NCBI GenBank assembly: GCA_019285715.1
Contig: CP079108.1
Span: 3,425,001 to 3,489,000 of the forward strand
DNA: 64,000 bases
Origin: Sphingosinicellaceae bacterium
GTDB lineage: Bacteria; Pseudomonadota; Alphaproteobacteria; Sphingomonadales; Sphingomonadaceae
Direction of reading: 5' to 3'
In this document: in pieces, positions 43,964 through 53,428 of the stretch
Layout of the letters: each line of letters begins with the position of its first letter
Position numbering within the stretch: position 1 is the stretch's first letter
Translations under genes and position numbers: made by a program
The notes under the pieces: generated by a model
Told to the model about the DNA's origin: nothing
Database searches by the model: none
The model's input: only the letters and a program-made list of their open reading frames with translations

Positions 43964-46359
43964 TCCGCCGCCTCGAAGAAGCGAGTATCGGCCGTTTTCC
44001 CGGGCCACTCGGCACCGGTCAGCGCGAAGTACCACGCCGCAGGCTCGTCGCCGAGCATCGCGCGCAACCCATCGAGCCGGCGTACTGTCATCTCGCGGCC
44101 CGACAACACTGCGAGGATATCCGGCTGGCCGCTCAGGTCGAGCCGGGCCACCACCGAATGATTGGCGTGGCGGACCAGGAAGCAGTGGCTGTGCGCCGGC
44201 AGCTGCCGGATCAGGTCGAGCTCGTGCTCGGTCAGGCCGAAGCCGATGCAGTAATCCTCTGCCCGCGCCTTGGCGTTGGGGGTGAAGATCATCGTTGCAG
44301 TCTGCTCGACGATGGCCGAGGCGATCCGGCTGTCGAGCGCATCGCGCGCCGACTGGGTGGCGAAGCCGACAAGGGCGTTGCGCTTGCGAAGTGTCTTCAG
44401 CCAGTCGCGGATCCGCGCGGCGAAGACCGCGTCGTCGAGCGCTTTCCAGCCCTCGTCGATCATGATCATCGTCGGTGTGCCGTCGAGCCGCTCCTCGACG
44501 CGGTGAAACAGGTACATCATAGCCGGGGTGCGCAGTGCCGGCGTGTCGAGCACAGCGGTCATGTCGAAACCGATGGTGCGGGCGTCGAGATCGAGCTCGT
44601 CAGCGGCATTGTCGAACAACCAGGCGTGCTCGCCGTTGCCGATCCAGGGATCGAGCCGCGCGGCAAGGTCACCGGGCTCGGGTCGCCGGCTGCCCGCCAG
44701 CAACTCGCGGAAGTAGCGCAGGCGACGGAAAGCGGGCTCCGCCTCCATCAGTGCATCGACGGCGGCAGCGATCGTGCCGGCCTCCTCGGTGCCGATCACT
44801 GCCAGCATCACGCTGAGCCAGTCGCGCAGGAAGGCGCGGTTGACCGCGGTGTCGGGGAGGCGGAGCGGGTTGAAGCCGGTCGGTTCGCCGGGCAGCAGGC
44901 GGCTGTAATAGCCGCCGCAGGCGCGTAGGAAGATTTCGGCACCGCGGTCCTTGTCGAATAGGATGGTCCGCGGAGCAAACCGCTGGGCCTGCGCCGCGAG
45001 GAAGTTGAGCACCACGGTCTTGCCCGAACCCGACGGCCCGATGACCGTGAAGTTTCCGAGATCGCCCTCATGGAAATTGAAGAAGTACGGCGTCGCGGCG
45101 GTGGTTTCGAAGACGGTGACGGCCTCGCCCCAGTGGTTGCCCGCGGCCCGGCCGATCGGCATCCCGTGCATCGACAGGAAGCCCGCCGCGTTGCCGGTCG
45201 AGATCAGGGCGCGGCGCACGACGTAATTCTCGTTGCCCGGAAACTGCCCCCAGAAGCTGGGCTCCAGATTAATGTCTTCGCGCACCGCCACCGCGCCGAT
45301 GTCGGCGAGCGTCGCGGCGGCGGCTGCCATCGCGCTGTCGAGGCCCGGAAGGTCGGCCGCGCGAACCATCAGCGACAGATGGTGATCGCCGAACCCGGCT
45401 TGCCCGGCACCTAGGGCATCGCGGGCCGACAGCATCTCGCGCCGTTCGGCACCCGCTTCCTCGTCGGCCGAGCGCAGGCGGCGGATGGCGAGGTCGATCC
45501 GCTCGCGCGCGACCTGCCGATCAGCCGGGGCAAAGCTTTCGGTCAGCACCAACTCGTGCGGCAAACGCAGCACGCCGTCGATCAGCCCGGCCCGCGTCGT
45601 GTCGGGATAGTCCTTCATCGAGATCACGCCCGCGAACTCGCGCCCGCCTGCACGGCGTACCTCGATCGCATCGAGGCCGAAGCTCACCCGCGCATAGGGG
45701 ATGTGGTGGCCGACATCGACATCGTAGGAGGGCAGCAGCACCGGCCGCATCTCGCCGTTGTAGATCGCCGACAGCATTTCCAGCGGCTCGGAGCAGCGGC
45801 CCCCGCTGCCGTCGTAAGTGCCGAGCATACGTCCGCCGTAGGCTCCCAGCCCGGCGAGCAGGGCCGTCGTCGCGGCATCGAGCGCGCGCAGATCCGCCAC
45901 GTCGACGTCGACCCGCGCGCCACCCATTCGCCGCCGCAGCCGCTCGGGCCAGCCGGTCTTGCCGCGTGCCGGGCGACGGACGATGCTCAGCACCTGTTCG
46001 TTGACGAACAGCCGGCGCTCGTCGAGGCGCTGCTGCCAGCGCGCGTCGAGCATCGCTGCAAACGGTGCCTCGATCCCATGGTCGAGCTGGACCGAGACGC
46101 GCCGCCGAACGACATGATGGTAGATTACGAAACGCGCATCGAGCGCCGAGCGCAGCATCACCTCACGCACCCCTAGGTGATGGTCGAGCGCCTCCGAGTC
46201 TTCGGTCTCGAAGGCCAGCCCCGGCACCTGGATCATCCGCATCGCCGAACCGTCGCGCAGCATCAGCGTGTTCGCATCGAGATGACGCGCATAGGGCAAG
46301 CGGTCGCCCGCGCGGGCTTCCTTCTGCCCCCACGCGGCCGGACCTTTCCACTTCGCCAT
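43960..46359 (-). CDS. virB4: Type IV secretion ATPase VirB4
   Basis: 799 residues from ATG 46359 (preceded by GAGGA; an in-frame GTG at 46374 is also possible). The N-terminal CagE/TrbE domain is followed by the AAA+ domain with Walker A GPSGSGKTVVLNF and Walker B TMIMIDEGWKALDD, then RKRNALVGFATQSARDAL (motif C-like). It energises pilus subunit handling. Position between virB3 and virB6 is canonical. All motifs are intact. Confidence 0.95.
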   Translation of the reverse strand: MAKWKGPAAWGQKEARAGDRLPYARHLDANTLMLRDGSAMRMIQVPGLAFETEDSEALDHHLGVREVMLRSALDARFVIYHHVVRRRVSVQLDHGIEAPFAAMLDARWQQRLDERRLFVNEQVLSIVRRPARGKTGWPERLRRRMGGARVDVDVADLRALDAATTALLAGLGAYGGRMLGTYDGSGGRCSEPLEMLSAIYNGEMRPVLLPSYDVDVGHHIPYARVSFGLDAIEVRRAGGREFAGVISMKDYPDTTRAGLIDGVLRLPHELVLTESFAPADRQVARERIDLAIRRLRSADEEAGAERREMLSARDALGAGQAGFGDHHLSLMVRAADLPGLDSAMAAAAATLADIGAVAVREDINLEPSFWGQFPGNENYVVRRALISTGNAAGFLSMHGMPIGRAAGNHWGEAVTVFETTAATPYFFNFHEGDLGNFTVIGPSGSGKTVVLNFLAAQAQRFAPRTILFDKDRGAEIFLRACGGYYSRLLPGEPTGFNPLRLPDTAVNRAFLRDWLSVMLAVIGTEEAGTIAAAVDALMEAEPAFRRLRYFRELLAGSRRPEPGDLAARLDPWIGNGEHAWLFDNAADELDLDARTIGFDMTAVLDTPALRTPAMMYLFHRVEERLDGTPTMIMIDEGWKALDDAVFAARIRDWLKTLRKRNALVGFATQSARDALDSRIASAIVEQTATMIFTPNAKARAEDYCIGFGLTEHELDLIRQLPAHSHCFLVRHANHSVVARLDLSGQPDILAVLSGREMTVRRLDGLRAMLGDEPAAWYFALTGAEWPGKTADTRFFEAAE

Positions 46360-46381
46360 CGCCGAATTCCTCACTGGATTT

Positions 46382-46660
46382 TCAGGGCGCGTAGCTGTTG
46401 CAGCCCCAGCGCTTCCAATTGCGGACGCGCGGGGTGCGGCTGACCTTGGTGAGCCACAGGTCGAAGATGCGGGGCTCGCGCAGGGATGCGAGATAGCCGA
46501 CGCCGTGAACGATGAGTGCCACCGGCAACGCCAGGAAGCTGCGCGTCATCAGGAAGGCCTCGGTGGTGACGGCCGCGTTGAGCACGAAGAAGCTGTAGGT
46601 GACGCCCGCAAACATCTGCGGTCGGGTTAGCGCCCGGAACACGGGCGTGCGAGCCAGCAC
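46382..46660 (-). CDS. virB3: Type IV secretion protein VirB3
   Basis: 92 residues, GTG start 3 bp after the virB2 stop. The VirB3 pattern is clear: PVFRALTRPQMFAGVTYSFFVLNAAV and later a second hydrophobic segment (LALPVALIVHGVGYLASLREPRIFDLWL). This small inner-membrane protein works with VirB4, whose gene follows 22 bp later. Confidence 0.88.
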   Translation of the reverse strand: MLARTPVFRALTRPQMFAGVTYSFFVLNAAVTTEAFLMTRSFLALPVALIVHGVGYLASLREPRIFDLWLTKVSRTPRVRNWKRWGCNSYAP

Positions 46661-46663
46661 CGC

Positions 46664-46978
46664 TCAATGCACCATCGCGGTCGTCTGGATGCCCGACACG
46701 ATCGCCGAAGCGCCGAACAGCACGAAGCAGCCGACGATCACGGTCGCGCCGAAGCGCCAGTTCAGACGGCCGGTCAGCATCATGAAGCCGACCATGGCGA
46801 CGGCGATCACCGCGACCGCTGTCGCGACGTTGCCGAGCAGTGTCCCCTGCAGCCAGCCGAGCGCAGCGACAATGGGCCCCGAGCCGGCGGGATCGGCACC
46901 GGCAGCCTGCGCCGAGGCGGCGGCGGGCAGCGCCAGCGCGACGAGCCACAGGTGGAATCGGTGTCTAATGTGAGTCAT
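46664..46978 (-). CDS. virB2: Type IV secretion pilin VirB2
   Basis: 104 residues. A long signal peptide (RFHLWLVALALPAAASAQA) and two hydrophobic helices (TAVAVIAVAMVGFMMLTG and FGATVIVGCFVLFGASAIVSGI) separated by a short basic loop (RLNWR), the standard VirB2/TrbC pilin layout. The start overlaps the end of the lytic transglycosylase gene by 14 bp. It should be the major pilus subunit. Confidence 0.9.
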   Translation of the reverse strand: MTHIRHRFHLWLVALALPAAASAQAAGADPAGSGPIVAALGWLQGTLLGNVATAVAVIAVAMVGFMMLTGRLNWRFGATVIVGCFVLFGASAIVSGIQTTAMVH

Positions 46979-47603
46979 GGCTGCATTCCTTGCAGGACGG
47001 TGCGCTGGTCGTGTCGAGGCGATCGATGATCGAGGTGACGTAGGCGCGGGTTTCGGCGATGGCCGGCAGGCCGGTGGTCCGCAGCACTCGGCCGGGACCG
47101 GCATTATAGGCAGCGAGCGCGCGCTCGACGTTGCCGTCGAACAGATCGAGCATCGTCCGGAGATAGCGCGCGCCGCCGGCTAGATTGGCTGCCGCATCGC
47201 CCGGATCGACCGCCAAGGCATGAGCTGTACCGGGCATCAACTGCGTCAGCCCCCGCGCGCCTTTCGGAGAGACAGCGGCCGCGTGCCAGCGGCTCTCCTG
47301 CCACACTAGCGCCGCGAGCAGATTCGGACTGACCCGAGCTCGTTCAGCCGCCTGAGACAACGAACTCCGGAACGCGATCGGGACAACTGGTGCATCGACA
47401 GTCGTCAGGGCCGCATCGGGAATGTCCGGACCCAGCATGGCGACAGCTTCTGGATCCGCTTTACCGGTGACGCCGCGGTTGTTTGCCCGGACCGTGACCG
47501 AGCCGTTGGCCCCGATCTCGAACACGTCGGCGCGCGCCGCGCCAGCCAACCCCACGAAGCAGAGCGTCGATGCGCAAAGCGCAGGAAAGGAACCGCGTCT
47601 CAC
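46965..47603 (-). CDS. virB1: Lytic transglycosylase, VirB1-like
   Basis: 212 residues from GTG 47603, which overlaps the mntH stop as GTGA. After the signal peptide comes an SLT domain: [30 protein letters not shown] (catalytic Glu in QES) and [29 protein letters not shown]. It opens peptidoglycan for assembly of the secretion channel. The order B1-B2-B3-B4 that follows supports VirB1. Coupling to a metal transporter gene upstream is unusual. Confidence 0.88.
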   Translation of the reverse strand: MRRGSFPALCASTLCFVGLAGAARADVFEIGANGSVTVRANNRGVTGKADPEAVAMLGPDIPDAALTTVDAPVVPIAFRSSLSQAAERARVSPNLLAALVWQESRWHAAAVSPKGARGLTQLMPGTAHALAVDPGDAAANLAGGARYLRTMLDLFDGNVERALAAYNAGPGRVLRTTGLPAIAETRAYVTSIIDRLDTTSAPSCKECSHDSH

Positions 47604-48937
47604 ACCAGGGTCCACAACAGCACGAGGTTGAGGCCGGTCACGGTCGCCGAGACACCGACCGAGGTCCACTTCAACCAGCCCCGATTGGCGAAGTCGCCCA
47701 TGACCGCAGGGTCGGAGGTGATTCGCACCAGTGGCACGACCGCGAACGGGAGCTGCAGGCTGAGCACGATCTGGCTCAGGACCAGCAGCTTCGTGACGCC
47801 GCTACCGCCGTAGACGCTCGCGACGAACACCGCAGGGATGATCGCCAGCGAGCGGGTTACCAGTCGCCGCGCCCAGGCCGGCATACGCAGGTCGAGGAAG
47901 CCCTCCATGACGATCTGTCCGGCGAGCGTTCCGGTGACCGTCGAATTCTGGCCCGACGCCAGCAAGGCGACGGCGAAAACGACACTGGCAGCACCTGCGC
48001 CAAGCAGCGGGCTAAGCAGCCTGAACGCCTGGCCGATCTCGGTGATGTCGGTGTGCCCGGCTTCGTGGAACGCTGCCGCCGCGAGGATCAGGATTGCGGC
48101 GTTGACGAAAAATGCCAGCGTCAGGGCGACGGTGCTGTCGATCGTGGCGAGCCGCACGGCTTCGCGCTTGCCTACGTCGGAGCGGCTGAACCGCCGGGTT
48201 TGCACAATCGACGAGTGCAGGTAGAGGTTGTGGGGCATGATCGTCGCGCCGAGGATGCCGATCGCGAGGTAGAGCTTGCCCGGGTTCATGACTATGTCGG
48301 CGTGCGGCACGAAGCCAGCCCCGACCGCGCCGAGTGCCGGCATAGCCACTATCATTTCATAGACGAAGCAGGCCGCGATCAGCCCGAGCAGCGCTATGAC
48401 GAACGCTTCGAGCCGGCGAAACCCGCGCTTTTGCAGGGCCAGCACAATGAACACGTCGGCAGCGGTGAGACAGACCCCGACGGCCAGCGGAATGTCGAAC
48501 AGCAGCTGGAGAGCGACCGCGGTGCCCAACACTTCGGCGAGGTCGCAGGCGATTATGCCGACTTCGCAAAGCAACCACAGCGTGATGCGGCCGGTGCGCG
48601 AAGTGCGGCTGCGGCACGCCTGCGCCAGGTCCATGCCGGTGACGATGCCGAGCTTGGCGGACAATGCCTGCAGCAGCATCGCCATGACGCTGGCGAGCAG
48701 CACCACCGACAGCAGCGAATAGCCGAACGCCGAGCCGCCCGCGATCCCCGTCGCCCAGTTGCCGGGGTCCATGTAGCCAACGGCCACGAGGTAACCCGGC
48801 CCGGTGAAGGCGAGGAGCTTCTTCCAGAACTGCCCTGCCCCCGCCGGAACACCGACCGAGGCGTGCGCCGCGTCAAGACTACGGCGCGTGATGTTCGCGA
48901 GCCCGACGGTATTGGGCAGTGGAAACGTGCCGTGCAC
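47600..48937 (-). CDS. mntH: NRAMP-family Mn2+/Fe2+ transporter
   Basis: 445 residues, about 11 membrane helices. Metal-site motifs are intact: [10 protein letters not shown] in helix 1 (DPGN) and [18 protein letters not shown] around helix 6 (the MPH element). It imports Mn2+ or Fe2+ with protons. Its TGA overlaps the virB1 GTG, and it starts 43 bp after a ferritin-like gene, so it is embedded between two Tat-exported ferritin-like genes and the secretion operon on one strand. Confidence 0.93.
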   Translation of the reverse strand: MHGTFPLPNTVGLANITRRSLDAAHASVGVPAGAGQFWKKLLAFTGPGYLVAVGYMDPGNWATGIAGGSAFGYSLLSVVLLASVMAMLLQALSAKLGIVTGMDLAQACRSRTSRTGRITLWLLCEVGIIACDLAEVLGTAVALQLLFDIPLAVGVCLTAADVFIVLALQKRGFRRLEAFVIALLGLIAACFVYEMIVAMPALGAVGAGFVPHADIVMNPGKLYLAIGILGATIMPHNLYLHSSIVQTRRFSRSDVGKREAVRLATIDSTVALTLAFFVNAAILILAAAAFHEAGHTDITEIGQAFRLLSPLLGAGAASVVFAVALLASGQNSTVTGTLAGQIVMEGFLDLRMPAWARRLVTRSLAIIPAVFVASVYGGSGVTKLLVLSQIVLSLQLPFAVVPLVRITSDPAVMGDFANRGWLKWTSVGVSATVTGLNLVLLWTLV

Positions 48938-48980
48938 TGAGGTGCCCTTCCCTAGGCCAGTCGGTTCAGGACGCGCAGGG

Positions 48981-49958
48981 TCAGCTTGCGGTGCTCATGT
49001 TGATCGTCCCGTTGACACCGGCCGGGAAGAACCCGCCCTTGGTCGCCGCGAGCTTGGTCAGATAGACGATATCGAGCACTTGGCCGGTGGTCCGGCTGTA
49101 GACGATGCTGTTGGAGTCCGTCGGCACGAGGTTGGCGTTGCCGTTCGCGTCGACGAGACCCTGGTCATCGTCGCTGGATCCATCAAGGCTGTCTCGCGCG
49201 TCGGAGATCTTCCCAGCGGCGGTGATTAGCGTCGGTGCCTGAATGCCCTTGGCGTATAATACAGTCCGCACGAGGCCGGCGTGATAGGCCTCCGCAGCGA
49301 GGATACCGGCCGCGGCCTCAATGTAGGTTGCGTTCTGGATGGCGGCGGCAGCGCCCTTGTATGCGGTCACGCCGACATCTTCAAAGATGAAGGCGCCGAG
49401 CAGGAAGTTCTCGTCGCTGGCGTAAGGATCGAAGGACTGACCCGCGCCAATCAGCCCGGCGGCACGCGCCGCGCTGGAGAATGCGCCGTTGGGATCAGTG
49501 CCGATATCGATCGTTGGCTGTGCCACGGCCGAGGCGCCAAGCGCGCTGCGAAGGAAGTTGACGTGCGCCAGTTCATCGCCCGCGATCTCGATCGCATAGG
49601 CCTTGACCACCGGATCGGTGAACATCACCTGCCGCCCACCGGTCGCTGCACCCTGCGTGCCGGTGCCGGTCTGCATGCTCGATGCGAGGCCGATGCCGTT
49701 GACTGCATATTGATAGAAACTGGCCTCGAGATACTCGAGGTTCAGCGCGAAGTTGAGGATGTCGGCATCGCCGATCTGCGGTGCCGAGGTCGAGTCCGGA
49801 ACGCCTTTGCCATCGCCGCCGTCCCCGCAACCGGCGAGCATGGCGGAAGCCGCAATCGTTGCGCCGGCGGCACCGGCAACTTTCAGGAATGAGCGGCGCT
49901 CCTCGCGGCGCTTCGCTTGGCGCTCAAAGACTTCGGCGATGAGATGGTGCTGGTTCAT
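48981..49958 (-). CDS. Tat-exported ferritin-like domain protein (copy 1)
   Basis: 325 residues. The Tat signal [13 protein letters not shown] and hydrophobic core end at a lipobox-like LAGCGD, so it may be an exported lipoprotein. The ferritin-like fold carries repeated Glu/His: [55 protein letters not shown] and [17 protein letters not shown], giving a likely di-metal site. The C-terminal ~90 residues are beta-rich ([16 protein letters not shown]). It is a close tandem paralogue of the next gene. Function unknown; metal storage or oxidation outside the cytoplasm is inferred. Confidence 0.88.
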   Translation of the reverse strand: MNQHHLIAEVFERQAKRREERRSFLKVAGAAGATIAASAMLAGCGDGGDGKGVPDSTSAPQIGDADILNFALNLEYLEASFYQYAVNGIGLASSMQTGTGTQGAATGGRQVMFTDPVVKAYAIEIAGDELAHVNFLRSALGASAVAQPTIDIGTDPNGAFSSAARAAGLIGAGQSFDPYASDENFLLGAFIFEDVGVTAYKGAAAAIQNATYIEAAAGILAAEAYHAGLVRTVLYAKGIQAPTLITAAGKISDARDSLDGSSDDDQGLVDANGNANLVPTDSNSIVYSRTTGQVLDIVYLTKLAATKGGFFPAGVNGTINMSTAS

Positions 49959-49987
49959 CGGAACAATTCCTTCCGCTTTAAATGACG

Positions 49988-50935
49988 TCAGGCCGCACTT
50001 GCGGCGCTGAGGTTGATTGCGCCGTTGACGCCGGCGGGGAAGAAACCGCCGCTCGTCACCGCGGCACTGTTCAAATAGACGATGTTGAGCACCTGTCCGG
50101 TCGACCGGCTGTAGGCGAGGCCGTTCGCATCGAGCGGTACGATGTTGCTGGCGGTACCGATATTGCGGATGCCTTGGTCGTCGTCGCTCGGCCCGTCGAG
50201 ACTGTCGCGCGCATTTGAAATTGCCTCGGTCGCATCGACCAGCGACGGGGTCTGGATGCCCTTGGCGTAGAGCGTCGTGCGCACGATGCTGGCGTGATAG
50301 GCCTCGACCGCGAGGATGCCGGCGGCGGCCTCGAGATAGGTCTTGTTGGTGATCAGCGGTGCCGCGCCCTTGTAGGCGGTAACCCCTACATCCTCGAAGA
50401 TAAACGCGCCGAGCAGGAAGTTCTCGTCACTGGCATAGGGGTCAAACGACTGGCCTGGCCCGATCAGGCCGGCAGCACGTGCGGCACTGGAGAAGGCGCC
50501 GTTGGGATCGGTGCCAACATCGATGGACGGCATTGCCACGGCCGACGCGCCGAGCGCGCCGCGCAGGAACGCCACGTGCGCGATCTCGTCACCGGCAATT
50601 TCCCTGGCGTAGGATGCGACCACGGGATCGGTGAAGTTCACGGCACGGCCGCCAGTTACAGTGCCTTGCTTGGCGGTGCCGGTCAGCATGCTGGCGGCGA
50701 GGCCGGTGCCGTTGACCGCATAGGAATAAAACTGAGCCTCGAGATACTCGAGGTTCAGAGCGAAGTTGAGGATATCGGGGTCGCTCGGCGCTGCCGCCTT
50801 GGCGGCGGTCGAGATGACCGATGCACTTCCGGCGGCTGTCGCAAGGGCGCCAAAAGCCCGGAAGAAAGCGCGTCGTTGGTCGCGCCTCTCGGCCCGCGCT
50901 TCAAGCGCTTCGAGCAATTCGGTCTGGTCGGGCAT
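49988..50935 (-). CDS. Tat-exported ferritin-like domain protein (copy 2)
   Basis: About 315 residues from ATG 50935. It parallels copy 1 through most of its length (for example [68 protein letters not shown]). The N-terminus ([20 protein letters not shown]) is Tat-like but has no lipobox Cys, so copy 2 is probably soluble in the periplasm while copy 1 may be anchored. It is the first gene of the leftward array; the Crp/Fnr gene is divergent, 219 bp away. Confidence 0.88.
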   Translation of the reverse strand: MPDQTELLEALEARAERRDQRRAFFRAFGALATAAGSASVISTAAKAAAPSDPDILNFALNLEYLEAQFYSYAVNGTGLAASMLTGTAKQGTVTGGRAVNFTDPVVASYAREIAGDEIAHVAFLRGALGASAVAMPSIDVGTDPNGAFSSAARAAGLIGPGQSFDPYASDENFLLGAFIFEDVGVTAYKGAAPLITNKTYLEAAAGILAVEAYHASIVRTTLYAKGIQTPSLVDATEAISNARDSLDGPSDDDQGIRNIGTASNIVPLDANGLAYSRSTGQVLNIVYLNSAAVTSGGFFPAGVNGAINLSAASAA

Positions 50936-51154
50936 AGCGCCGCTCCTATGGAACATCGGCACAAATGCTGGACGAATTTATCGTGCGGAACCAGCGTTCT
51001 AATCGGCCCGGTACGCTGGCGTTCCTTCAAGTTGGACTGATCCGGACAGCAGCCAAATGGTTCCATTATTTTATTCATCACAGCGCAGATTTTTTGCGCA
51101 TCGCGAACGCCAGCGCACCGTATCTGTCCGAGCAACAAGGAATCGCCAGCCTAT

Positions 51155-51889
51155 ATGCTGACCGCTGTTAAGAGCGCCGACTCTCCAAATCAGTTTCTGC
51201 GATCGTTAAGCGTCGACGACCGGGTCTTGCTCGCCGGAAAGCTTAGTCGGATCACCGTAGAGCCGGGCGAAATACTTCTCGATGAAGCCTATCCTATTGC
51301 TGCCGTCTATTTTCCGGAGACCGTCATCGTCTCCATCGAAAGACAGTTTGGGGATACCCAGCATGTCGAGACGGCCGTGGTTGGATATGAAGGGATGATT
51401 GGCTGGTCGGCACTGGTCGGTTCAGGCCAGTCTCAAGAGCGAGCGGTTATCCAGATGCAGCCAGGTACAGTACTCGTCATCTCGATCGTCGATATCATGG
51501 CTGCCTGCGAGGCAAGTCGGACGCTGCAATACGCGGTGATGCGTTTTGTCGGCATCGTAATGACACAGATGTCACAGGCAATCGTCTCGCTTGCCCGTGA
51601 CTCGCTCGATCTGCGCGTCTGCCGCTGGCTGCTGATGCGACACGACCGCATTCCCACGGACCAGATATTTATCAAACACGACGAGATCAGCCGCAACCTA
51701 GGCTCACGTCGAGCCAGCGTGACGGACTGTCTACATGTGCTTGAAGGACAGCTGCTTATTCGTTGCTATCGCGGCCGTATAATTGTCCGCGACCGTGCAA
51801 GCTTGGAGCGGCACGCCGGGCAATCTTATGGCGCTGCAGAAATGTATTATCGCACCATGATCGGCCCCTTTGGATCTCAATCAATATAG
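51155..51889 (+). CDS. Crp/Fnr-family transcriptional regulator
   Basis: 244 residues. The N-terminal cyclic-nucleotide-binding-like barrel (RITVEPGEILLDEAYPIAAVYFPE) is followed by the dimer helix and a Crp-type winged helix (FIKHDEISRNLGSRRASVTDCLHVLEGQLLIRCYRGRIIVRD). No Fnr-type N-terminal Cys cluster is present, so oxygen sensing through an Fe-S cluster is unlikely. Its divergent position makes it the best candidate to control the ferritin-like/mntH/virB array. GC and codon use are lower than in neighbours. Confidence 0.9.
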   Translation: MLTAVKSADSPNQFLRSLSVDDRVLLAGKLSRITVEPGEILLDEAYPIAAVYFPETVIVSIERQFGDTQHVETAVVGYEGMIGWSALVGSGQSQERAVIQMQPGTVLVISIVDIMAACEASRTLQYAVMRFVGIVMTQMSQAIVSLARDSLDLRVCRWLLMRHDRIPTDQIFIKHDEISRNLGSRRASVTDCLHVLEGQLLIRCYRGRIIVRDRASLERHAGQSYGAAEMYYRTMIGPFGSQSI

Positions 51890-52094
51890 AAGTGTATAGC
51901 CGACGATGCCTTTGTTCGACGAAAGATGAAGGCGCGTGTTGGTCCGGAGATGGCTGAGCACTTCTGAATCGCGCTGTTGAATAATCGCGCATAATTTTCG
52001 GCGCCGACATGCACACGGAGTTGTAGACGTCGGTTCAGCTTCAAGCGGCTACCCATGAGCACTGTCTGGCCTGTGAACCGGGGAATGCACTGCT

Positions 52095-52933
52095 TAGGGT
52101 CAGGACCCATTGATCTGCACGTCGCGCTCTGATTCAGGCTCCGCAAGGAGACTGAGCATGAGCGACCTGTACGGGCTGACCGAGAATCAGATGGCGCGGC
52201 TTGAGCCGTATTTTCTGAAAAGCCATGGCACGCCACGGGTTGATGATCGGTGGGTGTTGAGCGGCATCGTTTTCGTAAACCGCAATGGCTTGCGCTGGCT
52301 GATGCACCCAGGGAGTAAGGACCGTCCAAGACGCTCTACAACCGCTAGAAGCGGTGGGGCGAAAGGGGCGTGTTCCTGCGCATGATGGAAGGATTGACCG
52401 CCGCGAGCGCTACGCCGAAGACGATCATGATCGACGCGACCCATTTGAAGGCGCACCGCACGGCATCGAGCCTGCGGGTTAAAAAGGGCGTCTCGGTCGA
52501 CTCATCGATCACACCAAAGGCGGCATGAACACGAAGCTGCGCGCGGTCACCGACGCAGACGGTCGCGTACTGAGCTTCTTGATGACCGCTGGCCAGGTCA
52601 GCGACTACACAGGGGCCGCAGCGCTGCTCGACGATCTGCCCAAGGCGCACTGGCCGCTGGGCGACCGCGGCTACGACGCCGACTGGTTCCGGGATGCCCT
52701 GCTGGCAAAGGGCATAACACCCTGCATTCTTGGACGAAGATCGCGGATCATGCCCGTCAAATACGACAAGCGCCGGTAGCCGAGCCGCAGCCGCATCGCG
52801 ATCATGTTCGGACGCCTAAGGGACTGGCGCCGCGTCGCTACCCGCTATGATCGCTGTCCAACGGTCTTCTTATCGGCCATCGCCTTGGCCGCCACCGTCA
52901 TCTTCTGGCTTTGATCAGTGAGTCCTGACCCTA
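52095..52933 (+). mobile_element. Decayed IS5-family insertion sequence
   Basis: Both ends carry inverted TAGGGTCAGGAC: left 52095-52116 continues CCATTGATC, right (inverted, to 52933) continues TCACTGATC. The 839-bp body is a transposase gene broken by frameshifts. The size and ends fit the IS5/IS1031-like groups. No clean target duplication beyond a few bases is visible. Confidence 0.78.
52158..52915 (+). pseudogene. IS5-type transposase, frameshifted
   Basis: The first frame (ENQMARLEPYFLKSHGTPRVDDRWVLSGIVFVNRNGLRW) breaks at about nt 52310, where the sequence after GLRWLMHP loses the normal frame. Later frames continue as MMEGLTAASATPKTIMIDATHLKAHRTASSL and MNTKLRAVTDADGRVLSF ... LGDRGYDADWFRDALLAKGITPCILGRRSR, and a stop at 52779 precedes a final piece (IMFGRLRDWRRVATRYDRCPTVF). 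At least two frame breaks and one stop make it non-functional. Confidence 0.85.
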
Positions 52934-53370
52934 GCGTGTTAACGCTCGTCGCTATTCGTTTCAGTGATCGGCGGCTTGGAACTCTTGGGTTCAAACAAGC
53001 CGTTCACACGCGCTGAAGTACGACGCAGCGACGAATGGCATATGCAAGACGAACACTGTCGGCTTGTCAACTATCGTTCGTAGCAGTTAATGTTATCGCA
53101 CTTGATAAGATTATATCAGATGGTGGGTCATACTAGACTATAAAAATAGGCTCCAGCGAAACGAAATGCTGCGGACTGTATTGTTTCCTGATCTTGGAAT
53201 ATAGAATTCCAGCATATGTGTCTTCGCTATCGGTGCGAAACAACTCTATACCGTTCCGTCTACGTGAGTTTCGTTATCGCAACGGCTTTAGGGATAAAAC
53301 CGTCGGTGTGCTTTACATTCTGTAGTCGTAATGATCGCTTAAGTCATTGTAATCTTCCAGTTTCCACTAT
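52934..53370. other. AT-rich intergenic region
   Basis: About 440 bp, clearly richer in A and T than the rest of the window, with no supported gene. Its right end leads into the sigma-54 promoter match of the PEP-CTERM gene. Confidence 0.5.
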
Positions 53371-53386
53371 TGGCACACTAATTGCT
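53371..53386 (+). promoter_or_regulatory. Sigma-54 (-24/-12) promoter of the PEP-CTERM gene
   Basis: TGGCAC-ACTAA-TTGCT matches the RpoN consensus TGGCAC-N5-TTGCW, with the invariant GG (53372-53373) and GC (53384-53385) at the correct 10-bp spacing. Transcription would begin near 53397, 32 bp before the ATG at 53429. Sigma-54 with the PrsK/PrsR system is known to control PEP-CTERM genes in some exosortase-bearing bacteria. Confidence 0.72.
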
Positions 53387-53428
53387 TCATTCTTAAGACA
53401 GGGGGGCGTTTCGAAGGAAGATGAACAG

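Noticed and set aside
51890-52094. Reverse-strand frame between the Crp gene and the IS5 relic that looks faintly like a PilZ-type tail
   Set aside because: It is too short and too vague, and it crosses the element's end; no start or domain could be supported.
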